A DNA stretch of 11,507 bases from Acidiferrobacteraceae bacterium (lineage in GTDB: Bacteria > Pseudomonadota > Gammaproteobacteria > Arenicellales > UBA868). The notes beneath the pieces were generated by a model that saw nothing but the letters and a program-made list of their open reading frames with translations, did no database searches and was not told the origin of the DNA. Below, piece after piece: positions 1-7,324 of this stretch. Numbering within the stretch: position 1 is the stretch's first letter; each line of letters starts with the position of its first letter. Made by a program: the position numbers and the translations under genes. Location of the stretch: contig PCBE01000064.1 in NCBI GenBank assembly GCA_002731295.1, forward strand, positions 32,787 to 44,293, given 5' to 3'.

Positions 1-456
1 AGTGTTGTCGCCATATCGCCCAACTTGCGCCATTTGGATGAATATATTTCAGCTGAGACAACAGCCCGGGCGAATAACCAGGGAATGTGGACAATCGACT
101 ACTACCGTGCCAGTTCGGTTTCGATGATCAAACCTGCAGGTGGCTATACTTTTGTCTATGGTCGAGTTCAGCGCGTGGAACTCACCGAAAGGTGGTTTGT
201 GTTCGCTCTTGCAAAAAATTTTGTTGTGCTGATACCGCGGCAGGAGTGGAGCCGGCACTTTGATTACAAACCCTGCAGCCTAGACCGGGCAAGGATAGCA
301 GTTCGGGGCTGGGTCTCGATGGCGGGCAAACGCTATCGACTGATAATCAACCATCCTTTCATGCTTGAACGTTGTGGTTACGAACCGATACGATTGTGCC
401 CAAGCAGCCAGGCTCGATCCGTATTATCCAGCCAGGGACAGGATGCGTGTGTATGA
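1..456 (+). CDS. Thermonuclease-family protein, C-terminal part (5' end outside window)
   Basis: The frame is open from base 1 and ends at TGA 454-456, giving 151 visible residues. The first ~35 residues resemble the end of a staphylococcal nuclease-like fold: a short stretch SVVAISPN, then a helix of the form E-x2-A-R-A-x4-G-M-W (visible residues ~19-31), which in this family closes the nuclease domain. The remaining ~80 residues (GGYTFVYGRV onward, to about LIINHPF) look like a small beta-rich, OB-like domain that often follows the nuclease domain in proteobacterial relatives. The catalytic Arg/Glu/Asp residues would lie upstream of the window, so activity cannot be judged. A TTG at 25 could be mistaken for a start, but coding continues before it. 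No signal peptide is visible because the N-terminus is missing. The assignment rests on a short motif and domain layout and is moderate. Confidence 0.6.
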   Translation, partial: SVVAISPNLRHLDEYISAETTARANNQGMWTIDYYRASSVSMIKPAGGYTFVYGRVQRVELTERWFVFALAKNFVVLIPRQEWSRHFDYKPCSLDRARIAVRGWVSMAGKRYRLIINHPFMLERCGYEPIRLCPSSQARSVLSSQGQDACV

Positions 457-523
457 TTTCCGAGTGTTACCGTTGTGCCGATTGGCGCCGACTCACGTGT
501 CGTACATGAACCTCGGAGTGCTT

Positions 524-1114
524 ATGCCAAAACTGCTACTGCTCGTATCACTAACGATCGTCGTTCTGGTCGGGTTAGTTGCCGGACTGTGGATCCAACA
601 TCAGGACCGAGAAGTCACAAACCCTTTCGCCACGGTCGGCGGTGACTTTACGCTGGTCTCAAAGGATGGTGAGGTTTCACTGTCCGATTTCAACGGCAAG
701 GTGGTCCTGTTGTTTTTTGGCTATACATTCTGTCCGGATGTTTGCCCGACCGAGCTCGCAAATATGCGGGGTGCTTTCAACGATCTTTCCAGCTCTGAGA
801 TTGAACAGGTGGTAGGGATTTTTGTCAGCGTGGACACGAATCGGGATACACCGGAAAAGGTCAGCGCTTACGCGTCATTTTTTCACGACAGAATTATTGG
901 CCTAACCGGCACTCGGGAACAGATCTCAGAAGTAGCAAAACTCTATTTTGTGGCTTACCAGGAAGTTGAAGCCAAGGGCTCGGCTACGGGTTACACCGTG
1001 GATCATACAGCCACAACCTATCTGATTGGACAAGATGGCAAGGTCCAGAAATTGCTGCGGGGACCCACAAGCCAGGAAATAGTTCAGGAACTGCGCAATC
1101 AGTTGGCCAGTTGA
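524..1114 (+). CDS. SCO1/SenC/PrrC-family copper-binding thioredoxin-like protein
   Basis: The product has 196 residues. Residues ~3-23 form one hydrophobic segment (membrane anchor or uncleaved signal), placing the soluble domain in the periplasm. The thioredoxin-like SCO domain follows: FFGYTFCPDVCP carries the C-x3-C copper/redox pair (Cys70, Cys74), and His161 in TVDHTA is the third copper ligand of the family. All three ligands are intact. SCO proteins deliver copper to, or reduce, the CuA site of cytochrome c oxidase; some act in redox signalling, and the sequence alone does not separate these roles. The ATG at 524 is chosen because GGAG (515-518) lies 5 bases upstream and the anchor starts at once. 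The frame is open further upstream to 365, but that would overlap the preceding gene and add an unlikely leader. No cytochrome oxidase gene is in the window. Confidence 0.9.
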   Translation: MPKLLLLVSLTIVVLVGLVAGLWIQHQDREVTNPFATVGGDFTLVSKDGEVSLSDFNGKVVLLFFGYTFCPDVCPTELANMRGAFNDLSSSEIEQVVGIFVSVDTNRDTPEKVSAYASFFHDRIIGLTGTREQISEVAKLYFVAYQEVEAKGSATGYTVDHTATTYLIGQDGKVQKLLRGPTSQEIVQELRNQLAS

Positions 1115-1142
1115 GCTTCATTCTGACCGGGGCAGTGGGCAA

Positions 1143-2027
1143 ATGAAACTAGTAGATTGTGTGTCCGAAGTAGAGCAGCAGCTCCAGCACGCGAAGCTTT
1201 ATTTTGGGCATGGTACAGACAACGCTCGTGATGAAGCAGCCTGGCTTGTGATGGCAGCATCAGGCATTAATGTCGGTACATTTGATGGGGACTGGACACA
1301 GGAACTATCAGTACAGCAGTTAGCGGAAACTGAAAAACTGGTCTTGAAAAGGATCCACAGCGGACAACCATTGGCCTATATTCTTAACAGCGCCTGGTTC
1401 GCAGAGACCGAGTTCTACATCGACGAGCGCGCGATAGTCCCGCGTTCTCACATTGGTGAGTGGATACCGGAGTGTTTTGAACCTTGGCTTGATCCAACTG
1501 GTGTGCAAGATGTGCTCGACTTGTGTACCGGGGGTGGTTGTATCGCTGTCGCACTTGCTCTAGTTCTGAACCAGGCTAGATTTGATGCCGTGGATATTTC
1601 CACGGACGCATTGGCAGTGGCGGCTATAAATGCCCGTCGCCACGCGGTGAGTGATCGAATCCGGCTGATCCAATCCGATCTGTTTACAGCATTGCCTGAT
1701 CATCGGTACGACTTGATTCTGTGTAATCCTCCGTATGTTGCAGACCAACTGATGGATGAACTACCGCTTGAATATAGTCATGAGCCTGAAATCGCATTCA
1801 GTGGCGGTTCAGATGGGCTTACGATAATTCGGCAGGTTTTGGCAGAATCGCGGGCACACCTTACTCAGCGGGGATTGTTGGTCGTTGAAGCTGGTAGCGC
1901 GGCGCTGTCTGTCGAAAGTGCGTGGCCTACGGTACCGTTTACCTGGCTTATGTCAGCTAATGGCGAATCAGTGGTGTTTGTGTTGTCAGCTGATGAACTA
2001 GATGCTTTTGGGCAGCGTTTTGTATAG
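1143..2027 (+). CDS. prmB: Ribosomal protein L3 N5-glutamine methyltransferase PrmB
   Basis: PrmB methylates a glutamine side chain of ribosomal protein L3 using S-adenosylmethionine, in the cytoplasm. The product is 294 residues, close to the usual ~300. The N-terminal helical part contains the PrmB-typical FGHGTDNARDEA (residues 21-32). The substrate-loop region PRSHIGEW (100-107) corresponds to PRSPIAEL in most PrmB proteins. The SAM-binding motif is DLCTGGGCIAV (126-136), and the catalytic NPPY (195-198) is intact. The C-terminal block PFTWL (265-269) is also characteristic of PrmB rather than PrmC/HemK. The start ATG is 28 bases after the SCO stop, with only a weak purine-rich stretch before it, so it may be co-transcribed with the SCO gene. 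No aroC follows; a rubredoxin gene converges from the other strand 19 bases after the stop. Confidence 0.92.
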   Translation: MKLVDCVSEVEQQLQHAKLYFGHGTDNARDEAAWLVMAASGINVGTFDGDWTQELSVQQLAETEKLVLKRIHSGQPLAYILNSAWFAETEFYIDERAIVPRSHIGEWIPECFEPWLDPTGVQDVLDLCTGGGCIAVALALVLNQARFDAVDISTDALAVAAINARRHAVSDRIRLIQSDLFTALPDHRYDLILCNPPYVADQLMDELPLEYSHEPEIAFSGGSDGLTIIRQVLAESRAHLTQRGLLVVEAGSAALSVESAWPTVPFTWLMSANGESVVFVLSADELDAFGQRFV

Positions 2028-2046
2028 ACACTCAGATAGTCGATCG

Positions 2047-2217
2047 TCAGATCTCGATCATTTCAAAGTCGATCTTGGTCGCATCACAATCGGGGCACTG
2101 CCACGAATCAGGGATATCTTTCCAGCGCGTACCTGGATCAAGTCCGTCTTCTGGCAGACCCTCAGCTTCATCGTAAATGAAGCCGCAGATGACACACATC
2201 CACGTCTTATAGTCCAT
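2047..2217 (-). CDS. Rubredoxin (56 residues)
   Basis: Reading the minus strand from ATG at 2217 to TGA at 2047-2049 gives 56 residues beginning [12 protein letters not shown]. It is a small cytoplasmic one-iron electron carrier. The four iron-binding cysteines are intact in the two rubredoxin knuckles: C8-V-I-C11-G and C41-P-D-C44. The conserved aromatic/proline core is present: Y15-D, the G25-L-D-P-G-T region and W39-Q-C-P. Length matches free-standing rubredoxins (about 52-56). The electron partner is unknown; in gammaproteobacteria candidates include rubredoxin reductase, alkane hydroxylase and oxygen/ROS detoxification enzymes, none of them in the window. It is divergent from hemL, an arrangement I recall near hemL in pseudomonads. 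A 5' leader of about 27 bases is inferred from the promoter-like motif at 2248-2260. The Shine-Dalgarno sequence is weak. Confidence 0.95.
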   Translation of the reverse strand: MDYKTWMCVICGFIYDEAEGLPEDGLDPGTRWKDIPDSWQCPDCDATKIDFEMIEI

Positions 2218-2247
2218 ACTGGTTTCTTGTCTTAGGGCTCAAAGCAC

Positions 2248-2260
2248 GGCATTCTAACCG
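2248..2260 (-). promoter_or_regulatory. Probable promoter -10 region for rubredoxin
   Basis: On the minus strand this reads CGGTTAGAATGCC. TAGAAT (2251-2256) matches the sigma-70 -10 consensus at 5 of 6 positions. It would start transcription near 2244, about 27 bases before the rubredoxin ATG. TTGAGT upstream is a -35 candidate but the spacer is only 14 bases. The same 13 bases occur upstream of argS, which supports a functional promoter core. Confidence 0.5.
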
Positions 2261-2339
2261 AAAGCTTTCCACTCAACCCACTCAAGTTAGGTGCAATTGT
2301 TTCTAACACAATCAAAGTCTTCAACACCGGAGTATCAGA

Positions 2340-3626
2340 ATGAAAGACGCCAATCAAAGGTTGTTTAACGCAGCGAAGAAAGTCATACCGGGCGGTGTGA
2401 ATTCACCTGTTCGTGCTTACAAAGCTGTGGGGGGCACACCCGTTTTTATCGACCATGCACACGGTGCCTATATTTATGATACGGATGGGAAAGAATACAT
2501 CGATTACGTATGTTCCTGGGGACCGATGATTCTGGGTCACGCCGATCCATTGGTGGTGGCTGCTGTACAGGCGGCGGCAGGGCAAGGCTTGAGTTTTGGT
2601 GCACCGACCACTATGGAAACTAAGCTGGCGGAACTGATTTGCTCGGCTGTGGCATCTATCGAACAGGTGCGAATGGTCAATTCAGGTACGGAAGCAACGA
2701 TGAGTGCTATCCGATTGGCACGTGGTTTTACCGGCAGAGACAAAATAATCAAGTTTGAAGGTTGCTACCATGGGCACGCCGACGGTTTGCTGGTCAAAGC
2801 CGGGTCAGGCGCCCTTACACTTGGTGTGCCAACCTCTCCGGGTGTGCCTGCAGCCATGGCTGAGCATACGCTGACCCTGGAATTTAATAACCTTGAGCAG
2901 GTGACAACGGTGTTCGACGAGGTGGGGGAACAGTTGGCCGCGGTGATTGTTGAGCCTGTTGCCGGGAATATGAATTGCGTGCCGCCTAAATCTGGGTTTC
3001 TTGGAGGACTCAGAAATTTGTGCGATCAATACAACACTGTGCTCATATTTGACGAGGTTATGACTGGATTCAGGGTCGCTGCTGCAGGCGCTCAGACCCT
3101 GTACAGCGTGACTCCTGATTTGACTACACTGGGCAAGGTGGTTGGGGGTGGATTACCGGTTGGAGCTTTCGGTGGGCGCGCCGAAATCATGGCCCACCTG
3201 GCACCACAGGGAGCGGTATACCAGGCTGGAACCCTTTCCGGGAATCCGTTGGCAATGGCTGCGGGAATAGCTACTGTGCAACAGGTACTTGAAGTGGGTT
3301 TTTATGAACGCCTCGGGGAGCGTCTCGACAGACTTATTGAAGGTCTGCGCAGTGTCGCCTCAGACACAGACATCCCATTAACCACCAACCATGTGGGTAC
3401 TATGTTCGGGTTGTTCTTTACCGAAGCAGATACGGTGAGCAGTTTCGCTGATGTCATGGCGTGCGACACTGTTCGATTTGGTCGCTTTTTTCATGGCATG
3501 CTTGAAGAGGGTATCTACCTGGCCCCTTCGGCATTTGAAGCTGGCTTTATTTCATCAGCTCATGGGAATTCAGAGATTGATAGAACGCTAGAATCTGCGC
3601 GTCAGGTACTGAAAACACTCAATTGA
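2340..3626 (+). CDS. hemL: Glutamate-1-semialdehyde 2,1-aminomutase HemL
   Basis: HemL converts glutamate-1-semialdehyde to 5-aminolevulinate, the last step of the C5 route into haem and other tetrapyrroles; it is a cytoplasmic PLP enzyme. The product has 428 residues, normal for the family (about 426). The N-terminal part includes the family signature [11 protein letters not shown] (residues 16-26). The cofactor phosphate loop is [10 protein letters not shown] (114-123), and YHGHADG (143-149) is the HemL-type loop that distinguishes it from acetylornithine transaminases. FDEVMTGFR (237-245) holds the aspartate that binds the PLP ring nitrogen. The Schiff-base lysine is Lys266 in [11 protein letters not shown]. 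The start is well supported by GGAG at 2329-2332, seven bases before ATG. A ~120-base divergent region separates it from rubredoxin; I could not pick a convincing hemL promoter there. Confidence 0.97.
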   Translation: MKDANQRLFNAAKKVIPGGVNSPVRAYKAVGGTPVFIDHAHGAYIYDTDGKEYIDYVCSWGPMILGHADPLVVAAVQAAAGQGLSFGAPTTMETKLAELICSAVASIEQVRMVNSGTEATMSAIRLARGFTGRDKIIKFEGCYHGHADGLLVKAGSGALTLGVPTSPGVPAAMAEHTLTLEFNNLEQVTTVFDEVGEQLAAVIVEPVAGNMNCVPPKSGFLGGLRNLCDQYNTVLIFDEVMTGFRVAAAGAQTLYSVTPDLTTLGKVVGGGLPVGAFGGRAEIMAHLAPQGAVYQAGTLSGNPLAMAAGIATVQQVLEVGFYERLGERLDRLIEGLRSVASDTDIPLTTNHVGTMFGLFFTEADTVSSFADVMACDTVRFGRFFHGMLEEGIYLAPSAFEAGFISSAHGNSEIDRTLESARQVLKTLN

Positions 3627-3639
3627 AATAGTTCAAGCG

Positions 3640-3656
3640 CAATGCATACTGCATTG
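3640..3656. repeat. Short perfect inverted repeat after hemL
   Basis: CAATGCA (3640-3646) and TGCATTG (3650-3656) are perfect inverted arms around a 3-base loop TAC, 13 bases after the hemL stop. No T-run follows on either side, so it is not a convincing intrinsic terminator. It may help end or stabilise the hemL transcript. Confidence 0.35.
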
Positions 3657-3710
3657 GTAACTCTCGATAGATCCGTGCACTGTTAAGCAAAATAAAGGTG
3701 ATGTCGGTAA

Positions 3711-4008
3711 CTATTCAGTGTCGAGTACGAAAATCAATAACATAATGACCAACAAGTACAGCGATGTGCTCAGTGCAAACTTGGCGCCACTTCGGTTGTC
3801 ATCGTTAAGAGATTTTGATGAACCTGACCCGCATTACCACAGTGCCTAGGGTAGCAAAAGGTTGCGCAAATGTAATTACCGTCAGCAGAGGTGAGAACAA
3901 AAGGATCTGACTGACGTCATGGCGCTCGGTTAGCGTCAGGATGACAATAACATAGACAGCAATCGCCAACGCCAGTCCGCTGATCACAAACAGGCTCGGT
4001 AAGCTTCA
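3711..4008 (-). pseudogene. Possible decayed or frame-disrupted small membrane-protein gene
   Basis: No intact gene is visible between hemL and the cold-shock gene. On the minus strand, 4008 down to 3805 is open in one frame (GTG at 3987) and encodes two strongly hydrophobic stretches, one around SGLALAIAVYVIVILTL and one around ILLFSPLLTVITFAQPF, with TERHD between them. It stops at TAA 3805-3807. From 3833 to 3711 a second minus-strand frame, offset by one base, is open for 40 residues and ends in a third hydrophobic stretch (LSTSLYLLVIMLLIFVLD) before TAG. Three membrane-type segments in succession, in frames joined by a +1 shift, suggest one former gene. I do not recognise the family. A genuine 60-residue two-span protein starting at GTG 3987 is the alternative; its ribosome site is poor. 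Confidence is low because AT-rich noncoding DNA can also look hydrophobic. Confidence 0.3.
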
Positions 4009-4046
4009 ACCGGTAACTCTTTTCATACGGACAGAACCGACCGTTA

Positions 4047-4062
4047 CCGTGCTTTCGCACGG
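4047..4062 (-). other. Hairpin with GAAA tetraloop, downstream of cold-shock gene
   Basis: On the minus strand this reads CCGTGC-GAAA-GCACGG: a perfect 6-bp GC-rich stem closed by a GNRA-type GAAA loop, a very stable RNA element. It lies 63 bases past the cold-shock stop codon. No U-run follows it, so it is unlikely to be a simple terminator. It could be part of the 3' untranslated RNA of the cold-shock transcript or of a small RNA. Confidence 0.4.
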
Positions 4063-4095
4063 CATAAGAAACCAGATCGCGACGGGGAACAGCCG

Positions 4096-4114
4096 GCCGA
4101 CCAGAATGGTCGGC
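4096..4114 (-). terminator. Hairpin after the cold-shock gene, candidate terminator
   Basis: GCCGACCA and TGGTCGGC form a perfect 8-bp stem around a 3-base loop, beginning 11 bases after the cold-shock TGA on the minus strand. The downstream sequence (CGGCTGTTCCCC) lacks a proper U-tract, so efficiency as an intrinsic terminator is doubtful; it may instead protect the 3' end of the mRNA. Confidence 0.4.
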
Positions 4115-4124
4115 GGACAACTGG

Positions 4125-4337
4125 TCAGTCCGCTGGTGCTACGTCTTCAGCGGCTGGGCCCTTATCCCGGGTAGTAAGGCTGAATTCAACCCGTTGACCT
4201 TCAGTCAACGTCTTGAAACCTTCACCCCGGATCTCGCGGTAGTGAACGAAAACATCGTCTCCGTTTTCCTGCGCTATGAAACCATAGCCCTTGCGCTCGT
4301 TAAACCACTTCACTGTACCTAAATGTCGTTCCGACAT
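4125..4337 (-). CDS. Cold-shock domain protein, CspA family (70 residues)
   Basis: This is a single cold-shock domain, a small beta-barrel that binds single-stranded RNA/DNA and melts RNA structure. RNP1 is KGYGFI (residues 16-21) and RNP2 is VFVHY (29-33); Trp11 and Phe12 in the KWFN motif are the usual base-stacking residues. The product is 70 residues, standard for the family. The frame extends upstream to 4433, but the ATG at 4337 is clearly the start: the minus-strand sequence just before it is GGAGGAGTT, an almost perfect Shine-Dalgarno sequence, and the protein then begins [12 protein letters not shown] as family members do. The C-terminal tail (AAEDVAPAD) is short and acidic. It lies 99 bases downstream of nudC with its own promoter-like sequence at 4402-4429. 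Whether it is cold-induced or constitutive cannot be told. Confidence 0.95.
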   Translation of the reverse strand: MSERHLGTVKWFNERKGYGFIAQENGDDVFVHYREIRGEGFKTLTEGQRVEFSLTTRDKGPAAEDVAPAD

Positions 4338-4401
4338 AACTCCTCCAAACAGGGTTACTTCAATACCAGAAAGCAAACAATATGGTGCTTCCCTGGCGCC
4401 C

Positions 4402-4429
4402 ATTGTAACGGTGTTGCCTCTGAACGCAA
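4402..4429 (-). promoter_or_regulatory. Probable promoter of the cold-shock gene
   Basis: On the minus strand, TTGCGT (4424-4429) and TACAAT (4402-4407) are separated by 16 bases. The -10 matches consensus at 5 of 6 positions, the -35 only at 3. The predicted start near 4395 would give a leader of about 58 bases. The -35 lies a few bases after the nudC stop, so the cold-shock gene can be expressed independently. Confidence 0.45.
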
Positions 4430-4436
4430 ACATTTA

Positions 4437-5426
4437 TTACCCATCTTTATGATAGCGATTTCGCAATGTCCTCAGCGATTCTCCATCTTTTTTGTTGTAC
4501 CAATCTTCAATCAGCCTAAACGAAATGGAAATATCTGTGGGCAGCTGAAATCGCCCTGTTGCCAATCCTTCGCTGATTTGTTTGCGACTCAGCCAGCAGG
4601 CGTCTTCAAGTTCTTTATCATTTAAGGAAATCGAACGACTAGCAGCCTGAGCATGGTATCCGAGCATCAGCGTACCTGGGAACGGCCACGGTTGCGATGA
4701 ATGATAACTTGCACTTTCAACCTGTATTCCCGTTTCCTCAGCGACCTCCCTGATGACAGCTTGTTCTGCACTTTCACCTGGTTCTACGAATCCAGCAATG
4801 GTGGAATAGCGTTTCTCCGGCCATTCACTTTTGCGACCGAAAAGTGCTTCATCGCCGTGCTCAACAAGTACGATAATCGCCGGATCGGTTCGCGGATAGT
4901 GTTCACGGGTACACTGTGGTGCAGTGCATTGGAGCATATGTCCACCGGAACGAGCCACCGTTCGGGCACCACACGAACCGCAAAAACTCTGAGTCTTCCT
5001 CCAATTGAGGATAGCTCGGGCATAACTCAAAAGTGCAGCATGGCGCTCGTCCAGTAATGCAGCACAAGACCGGAGGTCGACGAATTCCCCGTGATTAGAG
5101 GAATTCTCCTCGACTATGGTTGCAAAATAATGCTGATCAAATTCGCGCCCCAGGTAAACATAGTCAACAAGCACGCCAAAGGTTTTTTCGAATTCGATCA
5201 AGGACAGCAAAGCTGCCCGGTAGCCGGATGCTTCCCGCCGGACAAACACATTTGTGCCTGAGACCGGTAAGAAACGACTGGATTCACTGTTGATCAGACA
5301 CGCCAGTGTTGTTTCGGTACTGCGCTGCTCCGGGGCACGGTCAGTGGTCTGACTTGAGAACAGATTGAGTGAACTGAGTTGTAGGTGGTTCATGGTTGGC
5401 GAATTCTCGAGGGCAACGTGATTCAT
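4437..5426 (-). CDS. nudC: NAD(+)/NADH pyrophosphatase and NAD-decapping Nudix hydrolase NudC
   Basis: NudC cleaves NAD(H) to NMN(H) and AMP and, in E. coli, removes NAD caps from RNA. The product has 329 residues, somewhat longer than E. coli NudC (257) through a longer N-terminal domain, as in many proteobacteria. In order: an N-terminal domain (1-~140); a zinc ribbon with Cys149, Cys152, Cys167 and Cys172 (FCGSCG and MLQC..PQC); then the Nudix domain. The Nudix box is complete: Gly212, Glu218, Arg226-Glu227, Glu230-Glu231 and Gly233. The NADH-pyrophosphatase signature SQPWPFP (244-250) follows and separates it from other Nudix families. Two start choices exist, ATG at 5426 and ATG at 5393 (residue 12); neither has a good ribosome site and the upstream one is used here. 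The gene is divergent from argS. Confidence 0.93.
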   Translation of the reverse strand: MNHVALENSPTMNHLQLSSLNLFSSQTTDRAPEQRSTETTLACLINSESSRFLPVSGTNVFVRREASGYRAALLSLIEFEKTFGVLVDYVYLGREFDQHYFATIVEENSSNHGEFVDLRSCAALLDERHAALLSYARAILNWRKTQSFCGSCGARTVARSGGHMLQCTAPQCTREHYPRTDPAIIVLVEHGDEALFGRKSEWPEKRYSTIAGFVEPGESAEQAVIREVAEETGIQVESASYHSSQPWPFPGTLMLGYHAQAASRSISLNDKELEDACWLSRKQISEGLATGRFQLPTDISISFRLIEDWYNKKDGESLRTLRNRYHKDG

Positions 5427-5473
5427 ACATGAGTAAAGTTAAGCCTGTCTAAGGGTACTACAGGCTGCAACGT

Positions 5474-5502
5474 TTAAGTCGTTGGTGTCCTGCGGTTAGA
5501 AT
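5474..5502 (+). promoter_or_regulatory. Probable argS promoter
   Basis: TAGAAT (5497-5502) matches the -10 consensus at 5 of 6 positions. TTAAGT (5474-5479) lies 17 bases upstream and is a weak -35. Start near 5509 would leave a leader of about 80 bases before the argS ATG. The sequence around the -10, CGGTTAGAATGCC (5493-5505), recurs exactly upstream of rubredoxin. Confidence 0.45.
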
Positions 5503-5587
5503 GCCTGTACGCAGAGTTCCGGCACTCTCGCGATGTGTGACCTGAACACTGTCGACCAACATTACCGCCCAAGATCCTAGAATCATT

Positions 5588-7324
5588 ATGCGCCAGGAAC
5601 TTCGCGACCTGCTGAAAATCTCCGTTTCAGCTCTGATCGAGGAAGGTGTGATCTCTGTAGATGTTCCAGCCGACGTTCACATCGAACGAACGCGACAGCG
5701 AGATCACGGCGATTTTGCTTGCAACATTGCGATGATATTGGCTAAGTCCGCCAGAATGAAACCACGCGATCTGGCCAGTTTGCTGCTCTCCCGTTTGCCA
5801 CAGAACACATTGATCGACAGAACGGAGGTGGCTGGACCGGGTTTCATCAATATCTTTCTGACCCATGATGCGTTCTACAAACTGATCCCCGTGGTCCGAA
5901 AAGCCGGGGATAACTTCGGTTGTTGCACCGCTGGAGAGCAAAAACGCATTCTGGTGGAGTTCGTGTCCGCCAACCCGACTGGCCCACTCCATGTGGGACA
6001 TGGCCGCGGTGCCGCCTATGGCGATGCACTGGTCCGAGTTCTCAGAGCAGCCGGATACGACGCCGCGAGTGAGTACTACATCAATGATGCCGGGCGCCAG
6101 ATGGATATTCTGGCGGTCAGTGTGTTTTTACGTTACCTGGAACTGTGTGGCGAAGAATTCGAATTTCCTGATAACGCCTACCAGGGGGACTACGTTTTCG
6201 ATATTGCGGCGAGTTTGCATCGCGACCAGGGGGAGGATTTGCGACAACCGTTAGACGCAATCACTGGCTCTTTGCCGGCAGACGGTGACCAATTGCTCGA
6301 TACGCTAATTTTGCGTGCAAAGACGTTGCTCGGTAAGGAACGGTTTACTCAAATACACGACTTGGCCGGAGATACACTGGTCGATGACATCCGTAAAGAC
6401 CTCTCACAGTTTAGAGTAACTTTCGATCACTGGTTCTCGGAAAACACCCTGGTCACAGGAAATGCAGTTGCACGGGCCGTGGAGAAGTTGACCGGAAACG
6501 GTCTGATGTATGAAAAAGACGGTGCATTATGGCTGCGTACGACTGACTACGGTGATGAAAAGGATCGCGTTGTAATCCGGGCTAATGGAAACCACACCTA
6601 TTTTGCAACTGATATTGCCTATCACCTAGACAAGTTTGAGCGTGGTTTTGATCATGCCATCAATATCTGGGGTGCGGATCATCATGGCTATATCAAGCGG
6701 GTCAAGGCTTCGATCGCAGGATTAGGCCGAGAGCCGGATGCGCTCACAGTATTACTGGTGCAATTCGCTGTACTGTACCGGAACGGTGAAAAGGTCTCTA
6801 TGTCAACACGCAGTGGCCAGTTTATAACGCTGCGGGAATTACGGCAGGAAGTCGGTACCGATGCAGCCCGCTTTTTTTATGCCCTGCGTAAACCCGAACA
6901 GCATATGGACTTCGACTTGGATCTGGCCAAGTCCCAGTCCAGTGACAACCCGGTGTACTATGTTCAGTATGCCCATGCGCGGATCTGCAGCGTTTTCAAG
7001 CAGCTGCTCGAAAAAGACATAGCTGTAGACCTTGATAATTCTGACTTTGGTTTGTTGACAGAAGAGCGCGAACTGGATCTGTTGCGTGAACTGTCACGCT
7101 ATCCAGAAATTGTCGAAACGGCTGCGCGCAGCTACGAACCTCACCTCGTCGCCTATTACGTTCGCGATCTCGCCAACGAGTTCCACACCTATTACAACGC
7201 ACATCCATTTATAGCTACCGATGCACCTCTCCGAAACGCCAGATTGTCGCTGATTGATGCCACCCGAGTCGTATTGGCCAACGCGCTCACTCTGCTCGGT
7301 GTTTCAGCACCGAGCAGTATGTGA
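5588..7324 (+). CDS. argS: Arginyl-tRNA synthetase ArgS
   Basis: ArgS is the class Ia synthetase that charges tRNA-Arg with arginine in the cytoplasm. The product is 578 residues, normal for bacteria (about 560-590). The N-terminal tRNA-recognition domain covers about residues 1-110 (RDHGDFACNIAM is typical). The HIGH signature is HVGH (135-138) within SANPTGPLHVGHGRGA, and YINDAG (164-169) is a family-specific active-site block. The KMSKS position reads VSMSTRSG (403-410), a variant common in ArgRS. The DALR anticodon-binding domain starts near residue 455 (NPVYYVQYAHARI) and runs to the end. ATG 5588 is used; no strong Shine-Dalgarno precedes it. The last codons include a perfect 10-bp inverted repeat. 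The stop codon is 4 bases before the SPOR-domain gene, so the two are probably co-transcribed. Confidence 0.98.
   Translation: MRQELRDLLKISVSALIEEGVISVDVPADVHIERTRQRDHGDFACNIAMILAKSARMKPRDLASLLLSRLPQNTLIDRTEVAGPGFINIFLTHDAFYKLIPVVRKAGDNFGCCTAGEQKRILVEFVSANPTGPLHVGHGRGAAYGDALVRVLRAAGYDAASEYYINDAGRQMDILAVSVFLRYLELCGEEFEFPDNAYQGDYVFDIAASLHRDQGEDLRQPLDAITGSLPADGDQLLDTLILRAKTLLGKERFTQIHDLAGDTLVDDIRKDLSQFRVTFDHWFSENTLVTGNAVARAVEKLTGNGLMYEKDGALWLRTTDYGDEKDRVVIRANGNHTYFATDIAYHLDKFERGFDHAINIWGADHHGYIKRVKASIAGLGREPDALTVLLVQFAVLYRNGEKVSMSTRSGQFITLRELRQEVGTDAARFFYALRKPEQHMDFDLDLAKSQSSDNPVYYVQYAHARICSVFKQLLEKDIAVDLDNSDFGLLTEERELDLLRELSRYPEIVETAARSYEPHLVAYYVRDLANEFHTYYNAHPFIATDAPLRNARLSLIDATRVVLANALTLLGVSAPSSM
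7292..7317 (+). promoter_or_regulatory. Stem-loop spanning the 3' end of argS, just before the SPOR gene
   Basis: CTGCTCGGTG (7292-7301) and CACCGAGCAG (7308-7317) pair perfectly over 10 bp around the loop TTTCAG. The element lies inside the last argS codons, ends 4 bases before the argS stop codon and 11 bases before the ATG of the next gene. No U-run follows, so it is not a standard terminator. Its position suggests an effect on translation coupling or mRNA processing between the two genes; this is inference. Confidence 0.55.

Noticed and set aside
365..523. Upstream extension of the SCO gene to a start at 365
   Set aside because: It would overlap the thermonuclease-family gene and place 53 non-hydrophobic residues before the membrane anchor; ATG 524 has a good ribosome site.
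3917..4120. 67-codon minus-strand frame with a cysteine cluster (GDCCLCYCHPD)
   Set aside because: The cysteines arise from reading the hydrophobic frame out of register, and the two hairpins fall inside it; I do not regard it as a protein.
4338..4433. N-terminal extension of the cold-shock protein
   Set aside because: The extension covers the promoter-like sequence and the Shine-Dalgarno; the 70-residue form starting at 4337 is normal for the family.
5627..6001. A 124-codon open frame antisense to argS
   Set aside because: It is a shadow of the strongly conserved N-terminal coding region of argS and resembles no protein I know.
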